A stretch of DNA of 64,000 nucleotides from Luidia sarsii (taxonomy: Eukaryota; Echinodermata; Asteroidea; Paxillosida; Luidiidae), in contig OX465118.1 of the NCBI GenBank assembly GCA_949987565.1, positions 7,749,564-7,813,563 of the forward strand, read 5' to 3'. Position numbers and translations under genes: made by a program. The notes under the pieces were generated by a model that saw nothing but the letters and a program-made list of their open reading frames with translations, ran no database searches and was not told the DNA's origin. This document shows, piece after piece, positions 32,591 through 45,486 of the stretch; the stretch's first letter is position 1, and every line of letters begins with the position of its first letter.

Positions 32591-34148
32591 AGTGAAAAAT
32601 AATATATCAATTTCTTTCCCATTCAGCTTTTTTCAGGTATTAATGGAAACGAGAAAATAGAAACAAGCACTGATTCTGTAGCAGCAAGCATGTAATACAC
32701 CACATTTGTTTGAAAATTTAAGAAGAAAAATGGGAAAAAAATTGAAACAAAATATTATTGTTTCAAAGTTCTAACTTAGTTTTATCATTGAATTTATCCA
32801 AAAGTTTGCAAAGTAATATATATACAGGTGTATATAATTTCGAACATCTATGAGATTATTTTTGGTCCAAGAGGAATTCAGAACCTGAAGTTATTTACGG
32901 ATTTCATGGATTGTAGGTATAGAAGTTCCCAAGTTTTCGAGGATAAACAAGCTATTTCCTTGAAACTTGCAAGCAAAAATAAAGGAAAACTTCAAAACAA
33001 AATGACAAGGAAACTCAGTGTTTGCAAAGAGCACATTATGACATGGACATAATTTTTTATTGGATACGGACGACATTCGGAAAGTGGAATAAACTTTCAA
33101 TTCAAATTGGCACTCACTGCCATGGAAACCAAACAAAAAGGAGTTCAAAATGATGGCGTTATCAATACAAGGAATATGTGTTAATGAATTTGATAATACA
33201 AAAAAACAGTCTTGAATCATTCATAACATTAACATAGGTGGGTAATACGTTTTGGAGGATACATTTCAATTTATGTGAGTCTACAAATTTGGATAAAAAA
33301 ATGTTGTGGGAAGATATAATCCTATATCAATTATCATCTTGTACAATATAAGATTACAAAGATTAAATGAATTCAAATTGAATTTAACATATAGTTGGCA
33401 TTTCTATAATTTTTTTTTCCAAAAAAGAGAGAAAGAAAAGGGGTCCAGAACCTTAAACATTTTCAAAACTGGGACAATAATACATGTATTTATTGTGTAT
33501 CTTTCAGACGGGATAAACTCATCTGACAATTTGATCACTTGACACCCCCCCAAAAAAAAGTGCCCCAACCCTTAAACTCTCAACCTAAGATTGCCATGGA
33601 AACAGAATTAGTCACAAAGGCAGTTGCAAACTTGTCAGCCAAATAACATTTGGCATTTTCCTCACTTTTTTTTAAAGGAAGAGAATGATTCACAACCTGG
33701 CGTGTGTTGAGAAACGGCTGTGATGCGAGGTTACTGAATTTAAGGAAACGCTCCACAGTTCGGCTTGTGAAATAAAATATAAATTCACAGATACATTCGC
33801 AGTTGATTAACAGAAATATATATACTGATTAAATCAAAATAGATACATATTCGTGCAAATGTCAGACCGATATCTTTGCTCTTATTGGCACTGGCCGTAG
33901 ATTCAACATAATGTACAAAACATAAAAAAAAGTAACATTAAATAATTTTCAAAGATTGCTGAAAATGTAAGTTGCATTGATGGTGAGGCAAGGTTAAAAC
34001 AAAGACAAAAATATCAGCAAAATGAAGTGATCAATTATCATATCCATGGTGTTTATACAGAGTCTGTTAGAGGACATACAATTCTATTTAACTCACTGTC
34101 ATGAGATATTTTTTGTATGTTCTTTTAGGGGCTCTGTAATTACACAAA
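32591..34148. other. No gene seen
   Basis: AT-rich sequence with no exon-like frame and no repeat family I could match within the window. Confidence 0.5.
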
Positions 34149-34400
34149 GACTATGGCCGTTTTCTAAATGAAGGCTAAAGGCTCAGGCTCAGGCTGTCTC
34201 CGTCTGACAAAACCTGAAAATCCAGGTTGTGGTTTGTTTCCGAATTTGAAGGTTTGTTGGCTTGATAGGTACAGGGTTTTCACCAAGAACCTGGGATCAA
34301 ACACTTGTTTTTAGATGCCTGTGATATTGTAACGAGTAAGATAAATATGACCGAAGCCTAAGCCCGAGCCTAAGCCTTCATTTCGTAGACCGCCTATGAC
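34149..34400. mobile_element. MITE-like element H, diverged copy
   Basis: CTAAATGAAGGCTAAAGGCT at the left and AGCCTAAGCCTTCATTTCGT at the right are inverted. The AGGCTCAGGCT-type terminal repeats recall 2843-3070. Confidence 0.65.
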
Positions 34401-37400
34401 GTTGGTTAATACTGTGGTTTGGGATTCAATTTTTATGGGAACTGGCAATAGGATTAGTGTTGGAGTTTGCCAGAAATGAAGCCAAAGGATCCCTGTGTCT
34501 TGGGATTGATGCATTTTAAAGATTTTTAACACTCACCCTTGAATGCATTTGTGTCTTTCAGAGATGATGGGATTACATATCGCTACTCATGGCAGCACAA
34601 GTTGGCTCAATTTGATTGAATCTGCAATGGTCAGCCGCAAAATGGATTGTGTGCAAAACAGCAGATCATTCCACAGTAATTGTACTGTATCTGTAAACTC
34701 TGTTTTGGCTTGATGGCCTGAGCACATTCTTAATATTGGTGGTTTCTGGGACCTTGAGCATGGCAACAGAATGTGGATGACCTCAGCTTAGAAAAAAAAA
34801 AGCACGGGTTTGTTCTCAGTTATGCTGTCATTTTAGACAAGAGAGTAGATTCAAGGAAATCTGTTCCTGCTGTGTACATAAATATACAACCAATACATTG
34901 TGCATTTTTTTTTTGCATTTAATGGGGTCAGATGACCTGGATTCGGTTGGCTTGTGCTAAAGTAATCATCTCTTCCAGCCGTAGTCTCGGGGGAGTAATT
35001 TTGCTCATATTTGCAAATGTGTACCAGTGAGTTTCCTTCCCTGTCCATTGGTTGCAACAGCAGGCGACCAAAACGTACCCACTCCTTATATGGAGGTGAG
35101 CACGCTTAGGAGTACTTGTTATTTTTAATGCAGGATCATCCTGAGTAGCTTCCGGCTTTTTTTTTTTAAGGGGTTGGTTGGAGAATGGGGACATTCAGTT
35201 TAATATCTGTCTAAATTTGAGGCAAACTTAGTGGTGGCAAAGGGGTTGGGACTTGGGGGTAGGCCTTAAGGCTAGGAGAGAGGGAGGGGGGAAATTAAAG
35301 AGCCTTCTGGTTTTCGGAGCTGATGAAAGGATTTCCTGTTGCTAGGGCAATGTCTTGTTTTATTTCTGTAGGGGATGATGGAAGCAGGCAGGGGGGGGGG
35401 GAGAAATCCTTTCTGAGGAAAAGGAGAAGGAAAATGGCATGGGATAAAAGGTTCTGGCAGAGCTGCCTGCCAAATTGAACCGAGTCTGAACAAGGAAGGA
35501 TGCTGGGAAATAACCTTTGCATTATTGATTTCTTCATCTTCCTCTCTAAAATCAGCAAGTACGCCGCGCCACATGTTCCTGCGCTGTGGCGGCATTGTGC
35601 ATGTACACGTACTCGCATTAGCACACAGCTACATGTAGGTTGCATTTATGGTTTAAAAAAACAAAAACAAAAAACAACGTTCCGCAAACAGGAAACAGAA
35701 CACATATGATCCCATCCATTGCATGATACCGAACCCAGAATTGAGCAGGGAGAACCTGACTCATTGAAAAATATACATTTTTACAAACAGAAAAATATAC
35801 AGGTCATTCGTCCTCGACTCCCCGCAAAATAAGGCAAGTAATTCTTCAGTTAATATGACCACTCCTTACACTAACAGTACATGACATTGGAATGCAAGAC
35901 TTGGTATTTACTCTTTACTGAGAGAATGATACAAATGATTTATACAGCACAATATGATATCACAATGTATGCATGTCCCCCCAAAAAAAGAAATTTAAAA
36001 AAAAATTAAATGACAGTGGGTTTTGGTTATGAGTCATTTTGCCACAGCTGAATAGAGAAATGAGTCTCATAATTAAATACACTGGTACTCGCTACCGTGA
36101 AAGTGAGATTCGAGTCCATTCTGGTAAAATTTGCTACCCCAAAAATTCATTTGAACATGTTCCAGACAGGTAACATCCATTACCCCGTGATAATGAGTGA
36201 CGGACCAACGGGGGAGAAGGGGGAAAAACAGACCACTAGAAAACGACACTTGACTGCCTATTAAATCCTCCGTTGCCATGGAAACAGAAGGCAGGCAACG
36301 GAGCATGGCAAAAATGCTGATTGCTTGCGCTCAGTTGTGGGTACAGTGCAACAAAACCTCCCTGTTGACCTCTGAATTGTTGTTCTTTTTTTCTGTTTAA
36401 ATAATAAATTGTTCTATTTGTACCCACCGGCTTACATGTACACATGTACATGTAGTTTTCTGGCCTTTTTTTAAGGCTTACGATCTGATGAAACAACTAA
36501 CGATATGGTGTATCGTTGAGCGCATCACACACGTCAGAGAGGATTTTGTAAAAAAAGAAAAGAAAAGTGAAATGAACATGTCCTAGGGCCTGCCCAGGAA
36601 TGAATGGAAATATCCAGACGTGAAAATGATAACAATTCTTCAGCCCGACACGAATCTAAGTGGATTTCTGCTTTCTATTCCATATCGTTTCCCCTCCTCC
36701 CTTGAGGATGTCCCAACCTTTTCAAAAGAGGGCCCGCCAGACACTGAGCCATGTTCTAAGTTGAGGCAAATGTCAACATTTGAGGTTTCCGTCCATGGGG
36801 AGAGGGGTTTGGCTGGAAATCAGCTTTGGGTGAAATTTAAAGCCAACAGCAGCTTCCAGATTTGATACTAGGAAAGCTTGTCAGGCATGTAAAAAAAGGG
36901 GGAGAGGGGGAAAATACATCAATGGTTCTTTTCCAAATGCCGAGGTGTGCAATCTTTGCTGTTCAAAGGGAAATTGTTTACTTTCGTTAATAGTCCGCAA
37001 AAGCTAAGGCGAGGAATGAGTGAACGATGTGAAATGGGACGAAACTGAAACCGCGTACCGATTTGAAAAAAATTAATGGAATAAATTAACCACCCTGAGA
37101 GAAGATCAGTCACAATCGCAGACAGAAAAAATATTTTGTTTTCCCCGTAAATTTTTGGCGGAGGTGGGTTATTTCACTTCTTTTCCTAAGTTCTTTTGAT
37201 TTTTGTGCGTGGGTTGGATTTAATTTTCTCTCTCGTTTTTTTTTTTTTTTTTTTTTTTTGGGGGGGGGGGTTTAATGAATTGCGATCGTCTCGGCTGGAA
37301 ATCGACCAGGGCAGCTGTTGCTATCCCAAGGTGAGAATTCAACAGGAATCGTTCCCTTTGCAAGTTGGCAAGCAGGGGGTGTGGGCCTGGGCCCTTGCCC

Positions 37401-37597
37401 ATGGAGAGAAGGTATGGGCACACTCGCTGGGCCACCGTACAAGGCCCAGGGGGAGGGAACCTTGTTGGGTGGATTCATATAAATACGGCAGCGGCCTCCC
37501 GACACGTTGGCATTCACGGCAGCTGGCACGGAAAAAAATGAAAGGACTTGTGGCGAAGAAAATATCCACTTCACTCTTCTTCATCTTCTTCTTCTCT
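34401..37597. other. No gene seen
   Basis: Contains homopolymers (G-run near 35393, T-run 37238-37259 followed by a G-run) and short ACATGTAC motifs at 36436-36453. Frames are short and without domain resemblance. Confidence 0.5.
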
Positions 37598-37755
37598 TTT
37601 TAAAAGTCAAACAAACCAAGGAAAAAAATTGACTGGGAACTTTTTTTTGGAACAATTTGAAAAATTGGTAAAGAAAACTTTGACTGAACCGAGACTTGAA
37701 CCTGAGACCTCTGGACTAACGTAACAGTGCTCTTCCATCTGAGCTATCCAGCTAT
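37598..37755 (-). mobile_element. tRNA-derived SINE, head and tail, copy 5
   Basis: Minus strand: GATAGCTCAGATGGAAGAGC, then AGGTTCAAGTC, then CAGTCAAAGTTTTCTTTACC and the tail TTCCTTGGTTTGTTTGACTT. It defines the tail that follows the tRNA-like part. Confidence 0.8.
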
Positions 37756-38007
37756 TATTTTTTTTTCATCTAACTTGTGTTCAGGGACTGAACGAATGTT
37801 GGGGAAGATATGGATTCACTGAAGAAGGTCAACTGCATGCTACATGTAGCTGAGATTCACAGGTTATGGCTGTGGCTGTAGCTAGGAGGGGCATCAATGC
37901 CATCTGCCTGCACAGAAGCCTTCACCGCGCACAGTCATGAGATGGGGGGAAATCCAACATGACCAACAGCCGCAGCCGAAGCTGCTAATTCTGATCCAGC
38001 GGTCGAT

Positions 38008-38150
38008 TTCACCAAACTCATTGTAGCTTACGATCAATCGCAAGACAATGAGCGAACCGCAGAATCTATACTGCCTATCACAACTTGCAATGGGTTATCC
38101 ATCGTAAGTTGAGTTGCGATGAATCGTAAGGCTTTGTGAAATCCACTCCG
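38008..38150. mobile_element. MITE E copy 1
   Basis: GATTTCACCAAACTCATTGT at the left, GGCTTTGTGAAATCCA at the right, inverted. The interior CTTACGATCAATCGCAAGAC is shared with 39594-39725 and 48440-48577. Confidence 0.75.
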
Positions 38151-40406
38151 TGCTAGCCTCAGAGTCAATCATCTGGAATAGTCAGGACGGGCAACCTTGC
38201 TTTCGGCGAACGAATGTCAGCATTTTTGAAACGCTGCGTAAAACCACTGCAGTGGACATTTTCTGAATGAATGTCGCTATCAAGATTGCGAGTCAACAAA
38301 CTGCGAGACATCATTAGCTCGGCATCCTGAATCCTGAACTCTGCCGGCATCAATTCATTAAAAAAAACAAAAAATTGGGTTCTGTAGCCCTGGGATGGGT
38401 CATACATGTAGATGGAGGCTGTTCGCTGACAGCTACTGATCTATAAATAAACCTTTACCAGGCAGCCAAAATGAAGGATGACCTGCCTGGCTAAGATAGC
38501 ATAGAAGCTCAGTAGGATATCCTGTCGTTGTGTTGAGGTTTTTTGGGTGTTTTTTTTTTCGGTGGAAGGGGAGGGACGGTTTATAACTCGCCGCAAACCC
38601 AACCCGGTCTCGTAAAATGTTTGAAGCCTGCTCATGTTCCCTCCGAGGGGGCCGGACCAGGCAACAAAGTCTGAGCAAATCCCTGCCCCCAACCCCCCTG
38701 TTTCCGGTTTGCCAGCCAAATAAGGCCTTTCCTTTTTGCCGTGGCTAAATAGTCGGTTAACGTTTGGTGGCCTTCGAGAGAACGTGACACGTGCGTGGGC
38801 CTGTGGACAAGCAGTTGTTATTCTAGCACGCTGCATTCGGGGCTCGTTCCCAAAACTTTCATGGAGACAGTTACAGAGCAATTTTGAAATACGGGTCCTT
38901 GAGTTGAGAGGTGTACAGTGGCGTGGCATTTCGATCTCAACAGCGCCTTTCTCCGCGGTAGAAGTAAGAACTCCACCATAAAGAATGGTCCTGCTAGGAT
39001 TGACACTCAATTCAAATCATGGTTCCCTGGCTTGTATCAATTCAAACCCTTTAAAATTTTCAGAAAAGTCAACTGCAGTACTGACTGCTCTTCCCTTGAA
39101 ATTGGTTTAAAAAAAAGAGAGAAAGGAAATCTTCCATAACACTGAGATGATATTTCTTAGCGCCATGGCAGAAAGCTGGAAGTACATGTGTGGGCACTCA
39201 GAAAGGGCGATACCAAGTTACTGTTTTACCATGACCACAAGTAAAGGCCACACTATAAAGCACCATCATGTATTCATGTTCATGAGCCATTACTTGGGAC
39301 AAGTGTGTCTGAGATCTTACATGTACAATATTCTAAACAGAGGAGCTCCTATGCAGACAAAGGCCAACATGAATTGCCGGACAAACCACACTAGCACTAG
39401 TAGCAGAGAACCTTTCAGTATCATAGCGAGAAAAAAAAGTTTCACCCAAAACCGACAACAAAGCGCTAAAAACAAATCTCTGGAACGGTTGAAACCACAA
39501 TTCAGCATTTACCAGGAAAACTGTTTCTGAGGAATAGACAGTCTGGTATGGGACTATGGACTCCAGTTCACAGAAAGCCAAGATTTTGATTTCAATTTCA
39601 CCAAACCCACTGTAACTTATAATCAATCGCAAGACAATGAGCGATGCACAGAAACCATACGGTGTCTCACAACTGACGATGGGTTATCCGTCGTAAGTTT
39701 GCTTACGATGGCTTTGTGAAATCCAGCCCAGGATCCAGATACATGTCTGTAATGCTTTTCAAAGCAACACATGATGTCACATGGATGTGTTGCCATGGAA
39801 TTGGGGGGGGGGGGGGGGTGGGGGCGGCACATTTTAGGAGAATCTCTCTCAGTCTCTGACAAAATTAATTGAGCCCTTGGGAGATTTCCTGCCTGGATCG
39901 AGGGCCAGTGAAACAGCTGTTCTTGCGGTCTTCTCTGCTATTGAACTGCTGCATGTAGCTGAGCAGGATTTGGGGAAATGAAACAAGGATGTCAATCTAG
40001 GATGCAAAGCTAGGTACATGTAGGCACCAACACAAGGATATCGGACCAACATCGGGGGAAGGGAATCTTAAAATAGAGTACAAATATTTTTTTGTTTTGT
40101 TTTGTTTTTTGTTTATCTTTTGTTTTTTGTACGTAATACACATCTACACGTTTTCACATGAAAATAGAGTTGAGACATACGGTAAGACTGTACTTTTATC
40201 GATGATCCCCCAAAAATAAACGGTTACAAAAATTGTCATAATCAATCGCACCCATGAATACTGAAAATATATGGTAATATCATGTCCAATAATGACAAGT
40301 AAAGGCGTACTTTAAGAAAAAAAAGAAGAAAAAAAAGGGATAATATTTGATACACAACTGGTAATATTGTAGGCATGCATTTGTGACTTCAAATGTTGTT
40401 TGTTAT
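38151..40406. other. No gene outside MITE E copy 2
   Basis: 38740-39010 is GC-richer and open on both strands but shows no recognisable protein or splice pattern. 38985-39004 keeps GGTCCTGCTAGGATTGACAC, a scrap of foldback family C. G-run at 39803-39818. Confidence 0.45.
39594..39725. mobile_element. MITE E copy 2
   Basis: ATTTCACCAAACCCACTGTA to GATGGCTTTGTGAAATCCAG, with the internal ATCAATCGCAAGACAATGAG block of the family. Confidence 0.78.
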
Positions 40407-40702
40407 TATGAGGCTCCACACAAACTTGATATTCTTTGGCCCATTCTGGGCCAGTGAATTTTGTATATTATCTTCAGAATTTGGTTTGTTGTTTTCAGCC
40501 CCGAATAAAAAGAAACTTGATGGCCCGAATTCATTCAAAATACTAATGAAAAAATGTGTACGGTTTGCTGTGGTGAATCTTTTGATGTAGACAGCACATT
40601 TTGTTGTTGTGTTTAATACAGACCGGGCAACCAAACTTTGAAAATGGACTGGCCTGATATTATGGTTCACTGGCCATAGGCCAGTGTTAGTGTGAAGCCC
40701 CT
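40407..40702. mobile_element. MITE with GGGGCTTCACACTAA-type ends
   Basis: ATGAGGCTCCACACAAACTT at the left resembles the inverted AGTGTTAGTGTGAAGCCCCT at the right. Interior GGCCAGTGAA-type repeats are inverted too. Confidence 0.55.
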
Positions 40703-41713
40703 ACTTATTGATTAATTAGTCTAAATACGGTCGATATAAGCAACTTACAGGGGTATACATAACGTTGTGTACCAGTGCCACTGAGTGGAACGGAAATTGG
40801 CTTGCTGTTGGCTGTGCAACCCGACCAAATCAATTGCATTGTTTTCTAGGCATTGGTCTGAATAGACTCCAACCTTAACCACGGGGGGGAAATTGAAAAA
40901 ATTGCGTCCTCATTTCTCAAAAAATACCCGACCAAAATATTTCAATCATGCACTGTTGCTGAGATAGTTCATATTAACATCATAATGCTTATTAAAGTTT
41001 ATATACACGTATATTTATGTATATATATACAATTCAGCGGGGGAAAACTCCGGCGAGATTTTTTTTTCATAAGGCAGCCTCCAAAATATGAGAGCTTAAT
41101 GTGTGAGGGAGAAAAAAAAAAGGAAACTGTATCAAAAGTATCGCTACAAACAAATATGTACGATTTCAACAAGGGTTGTTTTGACCACAGCATTATCACG
41201 ACAGTCAAAATATTCTACACAATGTATGTGCTTTGTGATGGATGAGGGCTGATTCGATTTTTGATCCCTTCAAAATTTTAACCATCCTGTACTTCTAACG
41301 TTGTGACAGGTCAGCGCGGTTACTCTAAGCGGGGATTTTAATTCAGTGCGCAGAACAACCCAAAAGTGATTTTCTTTTTCCAGATCTGAAGGCACCGTGT
41401 TCATTAATACTTTGGAATGGGCAGTCACTTGGAATTTGATTGGGAAAAAAAAAAGCCCTCCCTTGTTTCGTTTTTTTTTCGCCTTCTCACAAATTAAGCT
41501 CTGTAAACAAAGTACTCTTCCTGACCAAAAACAAAATTGTAATCATGAAAAATAATCATTATATATAAATATGCAATTTTGGTTTTTGTTGTTGTTTAAA
41601 AAGAGTAATTTGTACATTATAAGTGTTGATGGGATCGATGGTGGAGGGGGGGAGGGGGGTGAGGAATTTTTTGGTTTAAAAAAAAAAAAAAAAAAAAATC
41701 AACTCCGACAAAC

Positions 41714-41924
41714 CTCGGGTGCTCGGACAAAGCGACGCTCGTTCCGCACCGTCTGGCCGAGGGTGGGCGAGTGCTTCTCCAGGACCGTGGCCCGGCGTTT
41801 GATCAGCCGGCCCTTCTGGATGTGCGGCTGACTGCGGCTCCGCTGCAGCTGCACCGTGCAGCGCTGCGGCGAGGGCGAGCCGGCACTGACCGTCCGACGG
41901 TGGCCCTTCCACTGCGGCCGCTGT

Positions 41925-41966
<42 letters not shown>

Positions 41967-42472
41967 CGGTGCGCTTTCTCCTCGGCCGTGACGGCCAGGT
42001 CGTCCTGGCTGACGCGGTAGGCGGCGGGCGGGTCGGCCAGGGTCTCGATCAGCGGCATGCGGGCCTCCTTGCGCGACTCCGTCCGCAGCCGGTGGAGCCA
42101 CTCCTCCCGGCGCTCCCAGCTGGACGTGTGGAACTTGTAGATCTGGCTGGGCGCGTCGCGGAAGGCCACCTGGAAGCTGAACTCGCCCACGGGCGCGATG
42201 CGGCCGCCCCGCAGGCTGAAGAAGCCGCGGGGCCGCCGCCGGGCCTCGTCCGAGTACCAGACCAGGAAGGGGCTGGAGTCGTTGGTGTACAGGCAGGCCT
42301 GCACGCTCTTGGGCTTCTTCTTGTGCCGGCGCCAGGGCTCGTGCACCGAGAGCTGGCCGTGCTGGATGATGACGCTCATCTGGGAGCTGGTGAAGAGGGC
42401 GTGCAGGTCCACCTGGGGACGGGACGGCCCCGACCGGCGCTTCAGCAGCCTCATCAAAAAATTGGAAGTCAT
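41714..42472 (-). CDS. PH-domain protein, first coding exon (gene unassigned)
   Basis: The minus-strand frame starts at ATG 42472 in good context (AAGATGA), the first ATG after an in-frame TAG at 42542-42544. The exon probably ends at 41714, where GAG is followed by the donor-like GTTTGTCGG; read through, the frame stops 5 codons later beside an A-run. About 253 residues: a basic N-terminus, a PH domain at about 34-130 (HGQLSVHEPWRRHKKKPKS, NDSSPFLVWY, RGFFSLRGGRI, FSFQVAFRD, Y-K-F-H, and the C-terminal helix REEWLHRLR with the invariant Trp at 125), 15 glutamines at 170-184, then a basic stretch with RRTVSAGSPSP and RSRSQPHIQKG that could be phosphorylated or bind 14-3-3. PH domains bind phosphoinositides or proteins at membranes, so an adaptor or GTPase-regulator role is plausible. 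I cannot name the family. Codons are strongly GC-rich compared with flanks. Confidence 0.75.
41926..41970 (-). repeat. CAG/CAA repeat coding for 15 glutamines
   Basis: Fifteen CAG or CAA codons on minus, interrupted by CAA at several positions, inside the PH-protein exon. Confidence 0.9.
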
Positions 42473-43330
42473 CTTCTCACACCCTCCTCTTCTCCTCCTC
42501 CTCCCTTCTCCTTCTTCTCCGTCAAAGCAGTAGATGCTTGGCTACGTCGGCCAAACCTGTGGCAAATGGCGCAATCCTGTCTGCGGCCGTCTCTCTATAA
42601 TGAGCGCGCTCCCTCAACTGTGTCTAATGACAAATCCACGTGCTGTTTAGCATCGGGCCTCGATCATACGCCTGCAGTTAGAATCTCCACGATCGCCTGG
42701 TAGTAGTAGTAGTAGTAGTAGTACGCTAATAATATATCCTTGTGTCGGGGCGGCGAGGCCGGTGTTTATCTTCGGGCCGAGGCCTCCGAATCTCTCGCCT
42801 TCTTGACGTTGAGCTGAGACTGCGGCCTTGTCGGTGTCCAAGACTGCAGCAATGTCACAAACATGGCCCCTTCTCAATGTCAGCAGAAGAAAAAAAATGT
42901 AACTCCCCCCTCGGACTATTTAAAAAAAAAAAAAATCCTCATCCGGTTGTGGGCGATGTGACTCAAGGAGAGACTGTGGGACTGAGTGAGGTCTCTCCCC
43001 CCCACCAACTTCTCTCTTCGAGCTGTACTCCGGCCAGAATGCTTTTATTTTACGAGACGTTTCTCATTATCGCCGACTCGTTAAGCTCCAATGGAGAGGG
43101 GATGGCACATGGCCAAAAACAAAACAAACACGCCGACAAAGACAGTCTCGGGCAAACGCTCTCTCGCAATTTCTCCGGTGGCAGTCCGGGCTCAAGTGCA
43201 CTCGGAAGATATCTAGTCCGGGAAAGAAAAGGAGATTGTCCCCCTCCCGGATTGGATCGTCTTGTCTGTTGCACAGTCTCTTGTCTCAATCTCCTCCCAC
43301 TGGCTTCAATTGGGGGAAGGCTGGCTTGGA
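42473..43330 (-). promoter_or_regulatory. Probable CpG-island promoter / 5' UTR of the PH-domain gene
   Basis: GC- and CpG-rich sequence continues upstream of the ATG, with GGAGGAGGAG purine tracts at 42480-42520 (minus sense) and GCGCGCTC near 42603. No clear TATA box. Transcription start not determined. Confidence 0.4.
42700..42724 (+). repeat. TAG trinucleotide microsatellite
   Basis: GTAGTAGTAGTAGTAGTAG in tandem. Confidence 0.9.
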
Positions 43331-43340
43331 GATCTCACTC

Positions 43341-43392
43341 TGCCTGGCTGGCTGGCTGGCTGGTTGGCTGGCTGGCTGGCTGGTTGGCTAGC
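43341..43392 (+). repeat. GGCT tetranucleotide microsatellite
   Basis: GGCTGGCTGGCT with GGTT interruptions, about 12 units. Confidence 0.9.
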
Positions 43393-44392
43393 CTGTCCCT
43401 GGCCCTCCACACGTACGTACGAACAGTGCTGGTGGGAGTGACCTGTGTGCAGTGAGACATAATGGAGAAGAGGCAGTGGGTTATATACATGTACAGTATT
43501 ATAATGCCGGACTGGATCGTTCCATTCTTCAAACCAGGGAGGGTAGAGGAGGAAGGAGGGGGGGGGGTGAGGGCAGCTGAGGAGGGGATTTCTGAATCTG
43601 ACAACAACAGTGACTGGATGATGTGGATTGTGGAGAGGGGGAGGGGGATCTGTGTGTGGGAGCTGCTACTGTCTACTGAACACTGCTACAACAGGGGAGG
43701 GGAAGGGGTCTATAACTCTAAACACAGGACTTGCCTGTGAAATGTTATAAGGTGTAGGTGCCTGCTGTGGAAACTGCGGCTTTCACTTCTTCTTTTTTAC
43801 GGTGGGTGTGGGATTCTGCCCTACCTCTCCCTGTCCCCCTCCCCCCTCTAGCCCAAATTGACTTGGGCTTTGAGTCTTCAGAGTGCAAAACCACAAACCG
43901 CCCCTGACAGCCACTTACAGGAATCCTAATTCCCCGGGCAGATAGCTGTGGCCATGAAAACCCTCTAGAACTCAAAACACACTCTCATTTCCAGCTCCCA
44001 CATGAAAACAAAGGGGGCCCCCTCCCCCCTTTTTTTTCCCCCTTCCATATTCAAACAACAAGGTTTCCCAGCAGGTCGGAATTCAAAGGACTCCTTCCCT
44101 TCAGGCCCACAAAGTCAGACCGCAGAGAAATTGTTGCAATTTATACCAAAGGTTCTCAATTTGTACTCAAGTGTTCAAGGTCAACAAAATAATTACTGAT
44201 ATGTTTGATTGTAAAAAAAAAGTGAGATTTCTGACAACTGAAGGATCTAAAAATGGAAGGAATAGCTACATGCACTGTACATGTAGGCCTACAAGTAGAG
44301 ATCCATTTCAAGGGATGTTCCCACAACAGACACAAATTTGCCAAAGTTATTATCCCGTATGTAAAATTTCTTATTGACTCAAATTGGCCAAA
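43393..44392. other. No gene seen
   Basis: G-rich and C-rich tracts at 43540-43720 and 44010-44045; nothing exon-like. Confidence 0.5.
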
Positions 44393-44520
44393 ATGCAAAT
44401 CTTGACAAAGTTGAGGGCAGAACCTTTCTCAAAGGCAGACTACACGTAATTTCTGCCTCTGAGAAAGGTCCTATTAGTGCTAGGATCAATACATCAGATA
44501 GGGCCCTCTACACTTTTGAC
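44393..44520. mobile_element. Foldback family C, diverged copy
   Basis: AAAGTTGAGGGCAGAACCTT and CTCTGAGAAAGGTCCTATTA, then CTAGGATCAATACATCAG. Here the pre-stem core reads CTGAGAAA, closer to the hammerhead CTGANGA than other family C copies. Confidence 0.55.
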
Positions 44521-44930
44521 ATAAAAAAAACCAACAAAATCCTGAAAAATTGGAGGGGGGGGGTTGGAAGGTTGAGATTTGGATCTAAGGCCAAGATTTA
44601 TTGCGAAAGAAAGCCGACAAATTGCCTTGCATAAAAGGATTATCTTGAATTGACACAGCCGGTTTATTTCATATACATGCCTTGTGCTTCAGCGGCAGTT
44701 ATCTTATCCGTGCAAACAGAGGGTCCATTACCAGAGATATCCTATTTCTAATATGGCCTCAGACTTCATCGGGCTAGCATGGGACTTCCTAACAAAAATG
44801 ATCCGCCGATACTGCATGCCCTGCTGCTCTTGAGCTCTGTGCAAAGTCGTACCGGCTGTAGGGGATATGAGGAGCAATCCTCATTGAGTTTCATCGGGGG
44901 CTGTCCATGCTAGAAACCATCAGGGCCCAA

Positions 44931-45170
44931 TTTCATAGAGCCTCTTCAGTGTGAAAATCTGCTAAGCAGGAAAAGTCTTCCTCGTGTAAGCAAGGATTAC
45001 AAGCCGCCCTGCAATGTGATGTCAATTGCTTTGGACTCTTCTTTACTTGGCATGAAACAATAGTGACCTTTGGGTGGGCAAGGTACTGTACATGTAATCC
45101 TGTGGATCTTGACTTTTTGTGCTTAGGAAAATTTTTGTGCCTAAGGCAGCTCTATGAAATTGGCCCCTGG
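44931..45170. mobile_element. 240-bp MITE F, complete copy
   Basis: CAGGGCCCAATTTCATAGAG at the left and CTCTATGAAATTGGCCCCTG at the right are inverted. The interior has AAAATCTGCTAAGCAG and AAGTCTTCC. Related copies at 56941-57333 and a right end at 48787-48818. Confidence 0.85.
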
Positions 45171-45204
45171 TTGATGCATCCGTGCATCTCTGCTCTGTCA
45201 ACTG

Positions 45205-45482
45205 GGCACAGTTTTCACACTAGTTTTCACACTAGACGAAATCCTCTGGGATTTTGGTCGGTCTGTTCGCACTGCCAAAGAAATTCCCCAGGGAAAAGAT
45301 TTTCCCCGGGGAGTATTTACCCCTGCTCGGGAGTAGAGTAGAAGGAGAAAACCCCGAGGTTTAACATTTTCCCCAGGGGGAAAAACAACTAGTGTGAAAG
45401 TTGGCGGATTTTTACCCCACCTTTTTGCGCCCTCCGTTTACACATTCCCCATGGATTGATTGCCAGTGTGAAACGGCCGTTA
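45205..45482 (-). mobile_element. MITE-like element A, copy 2
   Basis: Reverse complement of 1485-1783: TTTTCACACTAGACGAAATC at the left, GATTGCCAGTGTGAAACGGC at the right, interior GGGAGTAGAGTAG and CCCCGGGGAG. The terminal TTTTCACACTAG is locally doubled. Confidence 0.7.
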
Positions 45483-45486
45483 CTTT

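Noticed and set aside
38441..39010. 189-codon minus frame as a downstream PH-gene exon
   Set aside because: No domain resemblance, no convincing acceptor-donor pair, and equally open on the other strand.
41771..42703. 310-codon plus-strand frame opposite the PH exon
   Set aside because: Leucine and arginine-rich shadow of the GC-rich PH exon; the minus frame has the PH signature and an upstream stop.
42742..43455. 237-codon plus frame
   Set aside because: Runs through GGCT microsatellite and GC-rich promoter sequence; no protein resemblance.
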